NCBI RefSeq assembly: GCF_000719345.1
Contig: NZ_JOFX01000042.1
Location: forward strand, 1-64,000
DNA: 64,000 bases
Reading direction: 5' to 3'
Source: Streptomyces sp. NRRL F-2664
GTDB taxonomy: Bacteria; Actinomycetota; Actinomycetes; Streptomycetales; Streptomycetaceae
Shown: positions 1 through 8,230 of the stretch, in pieces
Numbering within the stretch: the stretch's first letter is position 1
Layout: each line of letters begins with the position of its first letter
Translations under genes and position numbers: made by a program
The notes under the pieces: generated by a model
What the model was told of the DNA's origin: nothing
What the model saw: the letters and a program-made list of their open reading frames with translations, nothing else
The model's database searches: none

Positions 1-237
1 GGGAGCGCCCTTGACGGACCGACCCGGCACGGAAGGACGATGGGACTGACGGGAAACCCCCAGACCCTCCCCCACACCGATTCATCGAAGCCCGCCCCCG
101 GATCCCGACCCGCAGGCAACCCGCCCCCGCCCCCACCGCCGACCGCGGCGGGTGGGCAACCACCGGCCGGGAGCGGGGAGCCGCGGGGGTGGAGCCCCCG
201 AGCACCCGAGCACCCCACCCCCGCCACCCGCCGACCC

Positions 238-1245
238 CTACCCCGCCGGCACCTGGCCCGTCGAGCCGCGTACCACCAGCTCCGGCTGGAAGACGTACTC
301 CGTGCGCTGGACCGGGGTTCCCGAGACCGCCTCCAGGAGGGCGCCGACGGCCGCCGTCGCCATCGCCCGGACCGGCTGGCGGACCGTGGTCAGCGGCGGG
401 TCCGTGAACGCGATCAGCGGCGAGTCGTCGAAGCCGACCACCGACACGTCCTGCGGCACCCGCAGGCCGCGTTCGCGTGCGGCCCTTATGACGCCGAGTG
501 CCATCGGGTCGCTGCCGCAGACGATGCCGGTGCACCCGCGGTCGAGGAGGGCGCCGCCCGCGGCGTGCCCGCCCTCCACCGTGAAGAGGGTGCGCTGGAT
601 CCGCCCCTCGGCCTCGGCGTCCGGTACGACGGCCCGGAAGCCCTGCTCCTTGCGGGCCGAGGGCACGTAGCGGGTCGGGCCGATGGCCAGGCCGATCCGT
701 TCGTGCCCCAGGTCCTGCAGGTGCCGTACGGCCATCTCGGCCGCGGCGCGGTCGTCCGGGGAGATGAAGGGGGCGTTCACGTGCTCGTTGAAGCCGTTGA
801 TCATCACGAACGGCAGCCCGCGGGAGGCGAGGCGCTGGTAGCGCGCCGGGTCGGCGTGCGCGTCGGCGTGCAGTCCGGACAGGAAGACGATGCCGGTGAC
901 GCCGCGCTCCTCCAGCTGCTCGACCAGTTCGTCCTCGGTGGCTCCTCCCGGTGTCTGCGTGCACAGCACCGGGGTGTAGCCGTGTCCGGCCAGCGCCTGT
1001 TCGATGACCTGGGCGAACGCCGGGAAGATGGGGTTGGTGAGCTCCGGGATGAGCAGTCCGACCAGGCCGTTGCTGCGGCGCTTGAGCCGGACGGGCCGCT
1101 CGTAGCCCAGCAGGTCCATCGCGGCCAGCACCTTGTGCCGGGTGCCGGCCGCGACGCCCGCCTTGCCGTTGAGCACACGGCTGACCGTCGCTTCGCTGAC
1201 CTGGGCCTGCGCAGCGATGTCCGTCAGCCGCAGCGCGGAGGTCAC
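238..1245 (-). CDS. LacI-family transcriptional regulator (MalR paralogue)
   Basis: A 335-residue LacI/GalR repressor. The N-terminus carries the helix-turn-helix LTDIAAQAQVSEATVSRVL (about residues 6-24) and the hinge-region YERPVRLKRRS. The rest is a periplasmic-binding-protein-like effector domain that includes the family block GFDDSPLIAFTDPP. It is clearly related to the MalR orthologue at 8231, so a maltodextrin-like effector is a reasonable inference. I chose the GTG at 1245-1243, which overlaps the TGA of the upstream alpha-glucosidase as GTGA and implies translational coupling. A GTG at 1257 is the alternative. It is the last gene of the leftward mal operon. Confidence 0.88.
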   Translation of the reverse strand: MTSALRLTDIAAQAQVSEATVSRVLNGKAGVAAGTRHKVLAAMDLLGYERPVRLKRRSNGLVGLLIPELTNPIFPAFAQVIEQALAGHGYTPVLCTQTPGGATEDELVEQLEERGVTGIVFLSGLHADAHADPARYQRLASRGLPFVMINGFNEHVNAPFISPDDRAAAEMAVRHLQDLGHERIGLAIGPTRYVPSARKEQGFRAVVPDAEAEGRIQRTLFTVEGGHAAGGALLDRGCTGIVCGSDPMALGVIRAARERGLRVPQDVSVVGFDDSPLIAFTDPPLTTVRQPVRAMATAAVGALLEAVSGTPVQRTEYVFQPELVVRGSTGQVPAG

Positions 1246-2831
1246 CCCTGCCACCACACCGTGGTGTCGGCGGGGAGTACGTCGGGCTCGGCGAGTTCGC
1301 CGCTGGTCAGCAGGACGGTGCCCGGGGCGGGCAGGCGTACCGGCTCACCGGTGGTGTTCGCGGTGCAGACGAAGTCCCCGCGGCGGAAGGCGAGGACGCC
1401 TTCGGGTGCGGGCAGCCACTCGACGGCGTCGCCGGCGCCGAGCTGCGGGTGGGCGCGGCGCACGCGCAGGGCGGAGCGGTACAGCTCCAGGGTGGAGGCC
1501 GGGTCGCCGGTCTGGGCCTCGACGCTCAGGCCGGCCCATTCGGCGGGCTGGGGCAGCCAGCTGCCGCCGGTGCCGAAGCCGTACGGGGCCTGGTCGCCGG
1601 ACCACGGGAGCGGCACGCGGCAGCCGTCGCGCAGCCCGTCCTGGCCGTTCTCCTTGAAGAAGGAGGGGTCCTGGCGGACGTCGTCGGGCAGCTCGGTGAC
1701 CTCGGGCAGGCCGAGTTCCTCGCCCTGGTAGACGTACGCCGATCCGGGCAGGGCCAGCATGAGCAGCGCGGCGGCGCGGGCGCGGTCCAGGCTGCCGAAG
1801 CGGGTGCGGTGGCGGACGACGTCGTGGTTGGACAGCACCCAGGTGGTGGGTGCGCCGACCGTCCGCATCGAGTCGAGGGATTCGTCGATGGTGGCGCGCA
1901 GCGCCGGGGCGTCCCAGCCGGTGGTCAGGTAGTGGAAGTTGAAGGCCTGGTGGAGCTCGTCGGGCCGCAGGTAGAGGGCGGTCCGGTCGGCGCTGGGGGT
2001 CCAGGCCTCGGCGACGCCGATGCGGTCGCCGGCGTACTCGTCGAGGACCTTGCGCCAGCTGCGGTAGATCTCGTGGACGCCGTCCTGATCGAAGAACGGG
2101 AGCACCTGGTTGCCGAGGAGCTTGAGCTGCTCGTCGCGGCCGAGGTCGGGCAGGCCGGGCGCCTTGACGAGGCCGTGGGCGACGTCGATGCGGAAGCCGT
2201 CGACGCCCAGGTCCAGCCAGAACCGCAGTACGGAGCGGAACTCGTCCTGGACGGCGGGGTGCTCCCAGTTGAAGTCGGGCTGCTCGGGGGCGAAGAGGTG
2301 CAGGTACCACTCGCCGTCGGCGACGCGGGTCCAGGCGGGACCGCCGAAGATCGACTCCCAGTCGTTGGGCGGGAGTTCGCCGTTCTCGCCCTGGCCGGGG
2401 CGGAAGTGGAAGCGTTCGCGCAGCGGCGTGCCGGGGCCTTCGCGGAGTGCCTGCTTGAACCATTCGTGCTGGTCGGAGCAGTGGTTGGGGACGAGGTCGA
2501 CGATGATGCGCAGGCCGAGTTCGTGGGCTTCGCGGATCACGGCGTCGGCGTCGTGCAGGGTGCCGAACATGGGGTCGATGGCCCGGTAGTCGGCGACGTC
2601 GTAGCCGGCGTCGGCCTGCGGGGAGGCGTAGAAGGGGCTGAGCCAGACGGCGTCGACGCCCAGGTCCTTGAGGTAGGGCAGGCGGCTGCGGATGCCTTCG
2701 AGGTCCCCCATGCCGTCCCCGTTGGAGTCGGCGAAGCTGCGCGGATAGACCTGGTAGATCACCGCGTCTCTCCACCAGCCGGGCAGGGTGCCGGTGGTGG
2801 TGGGAAGTGCGTCGGCGAGGTGCTGGGTCAT
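1242..2831 (-). CDS. aglA: GH13 alpha-glucosidase / maltodextrin glucosidase
   Basis: A 529-residue cytoplasmic GH13 enzyme with no signal peptide, expected to hydrolyse imported maltose and maltodextrins to glucose. All four conserved GH13 regions are visible: DLVPNH (112-117), GFRIDVAHG with nucleophile Asp216, GVAEAW with acid/base Glu275, and LSNHD ending at Asp337. The N-terminal WWRDAVIYQVYPRSF is typical of the oligo-1,6-glucosidase/alpha-glucosidase subgroup. It lies about 50 nt downstream of malG and overlaps the LacI gene by four bases. A close paralogue with a large insert is at 6276. Exact linkage specificity (alpha-1,4 or alpha-1,6) cannot be read from sequence. Confidence 0.9.
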   Translation of the reverse strand: MTQHLADALPTTTGTLPGWWRDAVIYQVYPRSFADSNGDGMGDLEGIRSRLPYLKDLGVDAVWLSPFYASPQADAGYDVADYRAIDPMFGTLHDADAVIREAHELGLRIIVDLVPNHCSDQHEWFKQALREGPGTPLRERFHFRPGQGENGELPPNDWESIFGGPAWTRVADGEWYLHLFAPEQPDFNWEHPAVQDEFRSVLRFWLDLGVDGFRIDVAHGLVKAPGLPDLGRDEQLKLLGNQVLPFFDQDGVHEIYRSWRKVLDEYAGDRIGVAEAWTPSADRTALYLRPDELHQAFNFHYLTTGWDAPALRATIDESLDSMRTVGAPTTWVLSNHDVVRHRTRFGSLDRARAAALLMLALPGSAYVYQGEELGLPEVTELPDDVRQDPSFFKENGQDGLRDGCRVPLPWSGDQAPYGFGTGGSWLPQPAEWAGLSVEAQTGDPASTLELYRSALRVRRAHPQLGAGDAVEWLPAPEGVLAFRRGDFVCTANTTGEPVRLPAPGTVLLTSGELAEPDVLPADTTVWWQG

Positions 2832-2882
2832 GTCGTCCTTGAAGAGGTCGGGCCGGGAGGTGGAACGGGCAGGCTCGGGTGG

Positions 2883-3725
2883 TCAGCCCTTGGTGGCGCC
2901 TGCCGTCATCCCGGCGACGAGGTGACGCTGGGCGAATACGAAGAAGATCGCCGCGGGGATGGCGATGAGGACCGAGGCGGCGCTCATGGCACCCCAGTTG
3001 GAGGTGTACTGGGTGACGAAGGTCTGCAGGCCGCCGGCCAGGGTGAGGTTCTCGTCGCCGACCATGAAGGCGGAGGCGTAGGCGACCTCGCCCCATGCGG
3101 TGATGAAGGCGTAGAAGCCGGTGACGGCGAGGCCGGGCTTGGCGAGCGGGAGGATCAGCCGCCAGAAGGTGCCGAAGGGGTTCAGCCCGTCGACGCGGCC
3201 GGATTCGTCGATCTCGACGGGGATGGTGTCGAAGAAGCCCTTCATCATCCATGCGCAGAACGGCACGGCGATGGTGAGGTAGGTGATGATCAGGCCGACG
3301 GGCTGGTTGAGCAGCCCGAGCTGTCCCATCAGGTTGTAGAGCGGGACGATCAGGATGGCCATGGGGAACATCTGCGTGATGAGCAGGGTCCACATGAGGG
3401 GCTTCATGCCGGGGAACTTGAAGCGGCTGACCGCGTATCCGGTGGTGGCGGCGATGAAGACACCGAGGACGGTGGTGACGCCGGCGACCAGGACGGAGTT
3501 GAGGAACCAGTCCAGGAAGTGGCTCGACTCCAGCAGGTACGTGTAGTTGCTGAGCGTGGGTTCCTTGACGAAGTCCGTGGTGATCGCGTGCTGCGCGGGC
3601 TTGAGCGAGGTCAGCAGGATCCACAGGACGGGGAAGACGGCGACGACGGATGCGACGACGAGCGTGGCGTGCAGGCCGACGGAGGCGAGCGGGGAGCGGC
3701 TGCCCCGGGTACGCGTGCTGGTCAT
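2883..3725 (-). CDS. malG: Maltose/maltodextrin ABC transporter permease MalG
   Basis: A 280-residue inner-membrane permease of the binding-protein-dependent CUT1 family. The N-terminus has a short cytoplasmic tail, then a membrane segment around VASVVAVFPVLWILLTSLKP. About five more hydrophobic segments follow, and the EAA loop is recognisable as EIDESGRVDGLNPFGTFW. The ATG at 3725 is preceded by GGAGAGG at about 10 nt and lies 2 nt after the malF stop. An in-frame GTG at 3731 would give a four-base overlap instead. With MalF it should form the transport channel. No ATPase is encoded here; in Streptomyces a shared MsiK-type ATPase usually serves such systems, which is inference. Confidence 0.92.
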   Translation of the reverse strand: MTSTRTRGSRSPLASVGLHATLVVASVVAVFPVLWILLTSLKPAQHAITTDFVKEPTLSNYTYLLESSHFLDWFLNSVLVAGVTTVLGVFIAATTGYAVSRFKFPGMKPLMWTLLITQMFPMAILIVPLYNLMGQLGLLNQPVGLIITYLTIAVPFCAWMMKGFFDTIPVEIDESGRVDGLNPFGTFWRLILPLAKPGLAVTGFYAFITAWGEVAYASAFMVGDENLTLAGGLQTFVTQYTSNWGAMSAASVLIAIPAAIFFVFAQRHLVAGMTAGATKG

Positions 3726-3727
3726 GG

Positions 3728-4774
3728 TCACCACACCTCTCCCTGCTTGCGCAGCGAGCGCCGGTAGACCAGCGCGAAGATCATGAGCAGCAGGAGGATC
3801 AGTACGCCCCACGTCGCGGAGACGGCGAAGTCGCGCGGGCTCGTGATGAAGGCCTCCCGGAAGGCCTGGGTCACCAGGATCTCGGTGGAGTCTCCCGGTC
3901 CGCCGCGGGTGAGCAGGAAGATCACCGGGAACATGTTGAAGGTCCAGATGGTGGAGAGCAGGATCACGGTCATGCTCACCGCGCGCAGTCCGGGCAGGGT
4001 GATGTGCCGGAAGCGCTGCCAGGCGCTGGCGCCGTCCATCTCGGCGGCTTCGTACAGCTCGCCGGGGATGGACTGCAGGCCGCCGAGGAGGGCGACCATC
4101 ATGAAGGGGATGCCCAGCCAGACGTTGACGGCGATGACGGAGAACTTGGCCCAGGTGGGGTCGTCGAGCCACGGCACGGCGACGATGCCGCCGCCGTCGA
4201 GGACCTTGTTGAGGATGCCGTTGTCGCGGTTGAAGAGGAACCGCCAGGCGAAGACGGAGACGAAGCCGGGCACGGCCCAGGGCAGGATGAGCGCCATGCG
4301 GTAGGCGGCGCGGCCCCGGAACTGCCGGTTGAGCATGTTGGCGAGGGTCAGTCCGAGCACGAACGTGATGGACACGCACGCGACGGTCCAGATGACCGTC
4401 CACACCAGCCGCTGCAGGAACACCGGGTCGCCGAGGACGGCCGTGTAGTTGTCGAGTCCGATGAACTCGTAACTGGCGTCGATGTGGCGGGCGCCGATGT
4501 CACGGGCGACGTTGCGCTCGTTGGCGTCGGTCAGCGACAGGTAGATGCCGCGGACGAGCGGCCAGCCGATGATCACGCCGAGGACGAGCACCACCGGGGC
4601 GACCATGGTCCAGGCGTACCAGTGCGTGGCGAGGGCGCGCCTGAGGCCGCCTTCGTTCCGTGTCTTGCCTGTGTTCCCGCTGTCAGTCCAGCGGCTCCGG
4701 CCGCGGACGGCGGAGTCGTTCCCGACTCCGTCGTCCGCGGCCTTCACCACCGACTGGCTGGTGTCAGCAGCCAT
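3728..4774 (-). CDS. malF: Maltose/maltodextrin ABC transporter permease MalF
   Basis: A 348-residue CUT1-family permease. A charged cytoplasmic N-terminus of about 50 residues is followed by the first membrane helix (WYAWTMVAPVVLVLGVIIGW) and five further hydrophobic segments. The EAA loop EAAEMDGASAWQRFRH sits between helices in the C-terminal half and would contact the ATPase. The ATG at 4774 lies 7 nt after the malE stop, so the three transport genes are one transcript in the order malE, malF, malG. It partners MalG in the next position. Confidence 0.92.
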   Translation of the reverse strand: MAADTSQSVVKAADDGVGNDSAVRGRSRWTDSGNTGKTRNEGGLRRALATHWYAWTMVAPVVLVLGVIIGWPLVRGIYLSLTDANERNVARDIGARHIDASYEFIGLDNYTAVLGDPVFLQRLVWTVIWTVACVSITFVLGLTLANMLNRQFRGRAAYRMALILPWAVPGFVSVFAWRFLFNRDNGILNKVLDGGGIVAVPWLDDPTWAKFSVIAVNVWLGIPFMMVALLGGLQSIPGELYEAAEMDGASAWQRFRHITLPGLRAVSMTVILLSTIWTFNMFPVIFLLTRGGPGDSTEILVTQAFREAFITSPRDFAVSATWGVLILLLLMIFALVYRRSLRKQGEVW

Positions 4775-4781
4775 CGTTTCG

Positions 4782-6053
4782 TTACTTCCAGCCCTTGAGG
4801 ATCTTGCGGAACTCGATACCGGCCGCCTTGGCCGCGTCCTCCGGGCTCGACGCCCCGGTGATCGCCTTGGTGTACTCGACCTTCAGCGGCTCGAAGAGGG
4901 AGCCGTTCTCCGGGATCCAGGCGCGCTCGACGGCCTTGTCCACGGCCGGCTTGAAGAACTGGACCATCTCGCTGCTCTTGACGTCCGGCTGCTCGTAGGC
5001 GGCGGTACGGGTCGGCAGCAGGCTCAGCTCCTTGGCGGACTGGACCTGGACCTCCTGCGAGGTCATGTACTCGACGAAGGCGTGGGCGGCGGCGCGGTTC
5101 TTCGAGCCGGCGTAGACGCCGAGGTCGTGGCCGCCCTGCGGGGCGCCGGCCTTGGCGGAGCCGGCCGGGACGGCGGCGATGCCGAGGTTGGCCTTGTCCT
5201 TGAACTGGTCGCCGGCGTAGGTGTCGGCGACGGCCCACGGACCGTTGATCATCATGGCGGCCTCGCCGGTCTTGAAGGCCGTCTGCATGTTGGCGTAGCC
5301 GTCGGTGGCGTTGGTGATCGCCGCACCCGAGGCGACCAGGTCGCGGGCGGTCTTGAAGGCCTTGACGCCCGCCTCGTTGTCGACGGTGACCGTCTTGTTC
5401 TTCGCGTCGACGAGGTCGCCGCCCTCGCCGTAGATCAGCGGGAGGAACCAGTAGGAGTCGTCGCCGCGCAGGTAGAGGGCGGCCTTGCCGGTCTTCGCCT
5501 TGATGGCCTCGGCGGCGGTCTTCAGCTCCGCCAGGGTCTTCGGGGGCTCGACGCCGGCGTCGGCGAGCATCTTCTTGTTGTAGAAGAGGCCGAGGGTGTC
5601 GATGACCTGCGGCACGGCGTAGGTCTTGCCCTCGTACTTGCCGCTGGCCGCGGCCTGCGGCAGGAACTCGCTGTCGACCTTCTTCGCCATGTCCGCCGGA
5701 ACCTCGTCGAGGTAGCCGAGGGAGGCGAAGTCCGCGACCCAGCCGACGTCGGCGCGGATCACGTCAGGCGCGTCGGAACCGCTGCTGAAGGCGTTCTTCA
5801 CCTTGTTCTGCGCGTCGCCGTACGGGACGTTGACGTACTTGACGGTGACCTTCGGGTGCTTCGCGGTGAACGCCTCCGCGATCTTCTGGAAGCTGGCCTT
5901 CTCGGCGTCGTTCGCGGTGTCCCACCACGTGACCGTGCCGGAAAGCTCGCCGCCGGCGTCGGTCCCGCCGTCGCCCTTGTCGTCACCGCCGCAAGCCGTC
6001 GCCGCGAGCGCCAGGGCCGCGACCAGCGCGGTGGCCGCTATGCCACGCCGCAT
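4782..6053 (-). CDS. malE: Maltose/maltodextrin-binding lipoprotein MalE
   Basis: A 423-residue extracellular solute-binding lipoprotein of the SBP1 family. It begins MRRGIAATALVAALALAATAC, a lipoprotein signal peptide with lipidated Cys21, followed by a Gly/Asp-rich linker and the SBP fold (VTWWDTAN near the N-terminus, MINGPWAVADTY in the middle). I chose the ATG at 6053 because GAAGGAG lies six bases upstream and the signal peptide starts immediately; the open frame extends further without such support. It is the first gene of the leftward operon. It faces the divergent second alpha-glucosidase, with operator-like TTGCA repeats in the gap. Confidence 0.92.
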   Translation of the reverse strand: MRRGIAATALVAALALAATACGGDDKGDGGTDAGGELSGTVTWWDTANDAEKASFQKIAEAFTAKHPKVTVKYVNVPYGDAQNKVKNAFSSGSDAPDVIRADVGWVADFASLGYLDEVPADMAKKVDSEFLPQAAASGKYEGKTYAVPQVIDTLGLFYNKKMLADAGVEPPKTLAELKTAAEAIKAKTGKAALYLRGDDSYWFLPLIYGEGGDLVDAKNKTVTVDNEAGVKAFKTARDLVASGAAITNATDGYANMQTAFKTGEAAMMINGPWAVADTYAGDQFKDKANLGIAAVPAGSAKAGAPQGGHDLGVYAGSKNRAAAHAFVEYMTSQEVQVQSAKELSLLPTRTAAYEQPDVKSSEMVQFFKPAVDKAVERAWIPENGSLFEPLKVEYTKAITGASSPEDAAKAAGIEFRKILKGWK

Positions 6054-6136
6054 ATGAACTCCTTCGATGATCCCGGCCGCGCCCTCGCGGTCCCGAGTTG
6101 CCAGGAACGTAACAAGACTGAAAGAGGACCGAAAGG

Positions 6137-6160
6137 CCTTGCGCAAACTTTCTGCAAGCG
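6137..6160. promoter_or_regulatory. Candidate MalR operator upstream of malE
   Basis: The segment reads cttgcgcaaactttctgcaag on the + strand, with CTTGC and GCAAG at its outer ends and TTTGCGCAAG on the reverse strand. It is about 85-100 bases upstream of the malE ATG, where a repressor would block transcription. TTGCA-type repeats are known at MalR-controlled Streptomyces promoters. The assignment here is by resemblance only. Confidence 0.45.
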
Positions 6161-6275
6161 GAGGCGATCGTTACATCCGTGTGTCCGGACGGTTGCCGCA
6201 GCTTGCTGTTAGTTCGAGTCGTCTTCGACTGCCCGGGCCCGCAACCAGGGGGGCAGTGGCGGCGTTGACCCCGAT

Positions 6276-8204
6276 ATGACCCATGAGTCGACGGCCGTCG
6301 GCCTTGCAAGCGCTTACAGCAACGCGACGACTGCGAGCGGTGACTGGTGGCGCGAAGCCGTCATCTACCAGGTGTACGTACGCTCCTTCGCCGACAGCGA
6401 CGGCGACGGGATCGGCGACCTGCGCGGTGTCCGCCAACGCCTCCCCCACCTCGCCCGCCTCGGGGTCGACGCCGTGTGGCTCACCCCCTTCTACGTCTCC
6501 CCCCAGGCGGACGGCGGCTACGACGTCGCCGACTACCGGGCCGTCGATCCGCTCTTCGGCGACCTCGCCGACGCCGACGAGCTGGTCCGGGCCGCCCACG
6601 GGCTCGGGCTGCGGGTCATCGTGGACGTGGTCCCTAACCACACCTCGGAGCAGCACCCGTGGTTCCGGGCCGCGCTCGCCGGGGAGCCGGGGGCGCGGGA
6701 GCGCTACCTCTTCCGCCGCGGGCGGGGACCCGGCGGGGACCTCCCGCCGAACGACTGGGAGTCGATCTTCGGCGGTCCGGCGTGGACGCGGGTCGCGGAC
6801 GGCGAGTGGTACCTGCACCTGTTCGCGCCCGAGCAGCCGGACCTGGACTGGACCCACCCCGAGGTCATGGCGGAGTTCGACTCGATCCTCCGCTTCTGGC
6901 TCGACCTCGGCGTCGACGGCTTCCGCATCGACGTCGCCCACGGCATGGTCAAGGCGGAGGGCCTGCCGGACATCGGCCGCGGCGCCCAGGCCACGCTGAT
7001 CGGCACCGAACCGCTGCCGTTCTTCGACCAGGACGGGGTCCACGAGATCCACCGCTCGTGGCGGCGGCTGCTCGACTCCTACGAGGGGTCGCGCATCGGG
7101 GTCGCCGAGGCGTGGGCCCCGTCCTCGGAGCGGCTCGCCCTGTACGTCCGCCCGGACGAGCTCCACCAGGCGTTCAACTTCCGCTTCCTGACCTGCCCGT
7201 GGGACCCGGAGGCGATGCGTACGGTGATCGACGAGTCGCTGTCCGCCACCACCTCGGTCGGCGCCCCCACCACCTGGGTCCTGTCGAACCACGACGTGGT
7301 CCGCCACGTCACCCGCTACGGGGGCGGGGCGCAGGGCCTGGCCCGCGCCCGCGCCGCGGCCATGCTGATGCTGTCCCTCCCGGGCTCGGCCTACCTCTAC
7401 CAGGGCGAGGAACTGGGCCTGCCGGAGGTCGCCTCCCTCCCCCCGGAATCCCGGCAGGACCCCGCCTTCCGCCGCGGGCGCCGCCCGCAGTCCCCCTCCG
7501 TCGTCGCCCCGCGCCCCGCCGAACCCCCCACCCCGCCGCCGACGCCCCGAACCCGGCCCGCGGCCGAGATCCCCGCCCGCCCGCACACCACCGCGCGCGT
7601 CCAGCCCGCGCCGCAGGCGCAGAACCCCGACCGGGCGGAACCAGGCGACCGGACCGGGGCCGTCCCCGGACCGCAGAGCGCGCCGCAGGCGCAGGGCGCC
7701 GGTCGGGCGCAGCCCGGCAGTGGGCCCGGGCCTGAGCCCGATCTGCAGACCGCGCCGGAGGCGGAAGGGCAGGACGGGCTGCGCGACGGCTGTCGCGTCC
7801 CCATCCCCTGGGCCGGCGCGGAGCCCCCCTACGGGTTCGGTCCGGCCGGGAGCTGGCTGCCGCAGCCCCCCGAGTGGGCCGGGCTCAGCGTCGCCGCCCA
7901 GACCGGCGACCCCCACTCCACGCTGGAGCTCTACCGCGCCGCCCTGGAGCTGCGCCGGGCCATGCCCGGCCTCGGCGCCCCCGAGGCCGGTGCATCCCCC
8001 GATCCCGGCGGGATGCGCTGGCTCCCCGCCCCCGAGGGAGTGCTCCTCTTCACGCGCCCCGGCTTCGCCTGCACCCTCAACACCCGCCCCGACCCCGTGG
8101 AACTCCCCGCACCCGGGCGCCCCGTACTCTCCAGCTCCCCCGTCGAGACCGACGGCCGCACCGTCCGTCTTCCCCCGGATTCGTGCACGTGGTGGGCATT
8201 TTGA
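6276..8204 (+). CDS. GH13 alpha-glucosidase paralogue with an internal 24-residue repeat insert
   Basis: A 642-residue GH13 enzyme close in sequence to the 529-residue enzyme at 1242, presumably also acting on imported maltodextrins in the cytoplasm. Catalytic Asp219 (GFRIDVAHG), Glu278 (GVAEAW) and Asp340 (LSNHD) are all present. Between RQDPAF (394-399) and GQDGLRDGCRV (498-508) about 97 Pro/Ala/Arg/Gln-rich residues replace the short loop of the paralogue; they include repeats starting at Gln443, Gln467 and Gln491. The frame stays open and the flanking GH13 sequence is intact, so the insert looks tolerated rather than inactivating. A weak ribosome site precedes the ATG at 6276. An operator-like dyad lies inside the first codons. 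Confidence 0.85.
   Translation: MTHESTAVGLASAYSNATTASGDWWREAVIYQVYVRSFADSDGDGIGDLRGVRQRLPHLARLGVDAVWLTPFYVSPQADGGYDVADYRAVDPLFGDLADADELVRAAHGLGLRVIVDVVPNHTSEQHPWFRAALAGEPGARERYLFRRGRGPGGDLPPNDWESIFGGPAWTRVADGEWYLHLFAPEQPDLDWTHPEVMAEFDSILRFWLDLGVDGFRIDVAHGMVKAEGLPDIGRGAQATLIGTEPLPFFDQDGVHEIHRSWRRLLDSYEGSRIGVAEAWAPSSERLALYVRPDELHQAFNFRFLTCPWDPEAMRTVIDESLSATTSVGAPTTWVLSNHDVVRHVTRYGGGAQGLARARAAAMLMLSLPGSAYLYQGEELGLPEVASLPPESRQDPAFRRGRRPQSPSVVAPRPAEPPTPPPTPRTRPAAEIPARPHTTARVQPAPQAQNPDRAEPGDRTGAVPGPQSAPQAQGAGRAQPGSGPGPEPDLQTAPEAEGQDGLRDGCRVPIPWAGAEPPYGFGPAGSWLPQPPEWAGLSVAAQTGDPHSTLELYRAALELRRAMPGLGAPEAGASPDPGGMRWLPAPEGVLLFTRPGFACTLNTRPDPVELPAPGRPVLSSSPVETDGRTVRLPPDSCTWWAF
6304..6319. promoter_or_regulatory. 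LacI-type operator-like dyad within the start of the second alpha-glucosidase gene
   Basis: The sequence ttgcaagcgcttacag is an imperfect inverted repeat centred on CG (five of seven positions match between arms), the usual form of LacI/GalR operators. It lies about 30 bases inside the predicted coding region, in the intergene-proximal zone shared with malE. It could be a MalR roadblock site. It may instead mean the true translation start is different, although no better in-frame start is visible. Confidence 0.45.
7602..7766 (+). repeat. In-frame 72-bp tandem repeat encoding 24-residue units
   Basis: Two full units and a partial third encode QPAPQAQ..., QSAPQAQ... and QTAPEAE... at residues 443, 467 and 491, a spacing of exactly 24 codons. 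The shared core is cag-N3-gcgccg-aggcgcag-like DNA. The third copy runs directly into the native GH13 sequence, which suggests expansion by duplication of the loop edge. Confidence 0.7.
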
Positions 8205-8230
8205 CGTGGCGGCCGGTACAGTCCAATCCC

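Noticed and set aside
40..1731. Long rightward open frame of 563 codons
   Set aside because: It lies opposite the LacI and glucosidase genes, is Arg/Pro-rich and has no domain. It is the GC-bias shadow of real genes.
6200..6240. gttcgag-like sequence that suggested a tRNA T-arm
   Set aside because: No acceptor stem, anticodon arm or CCA-side pairing could be formed around it.
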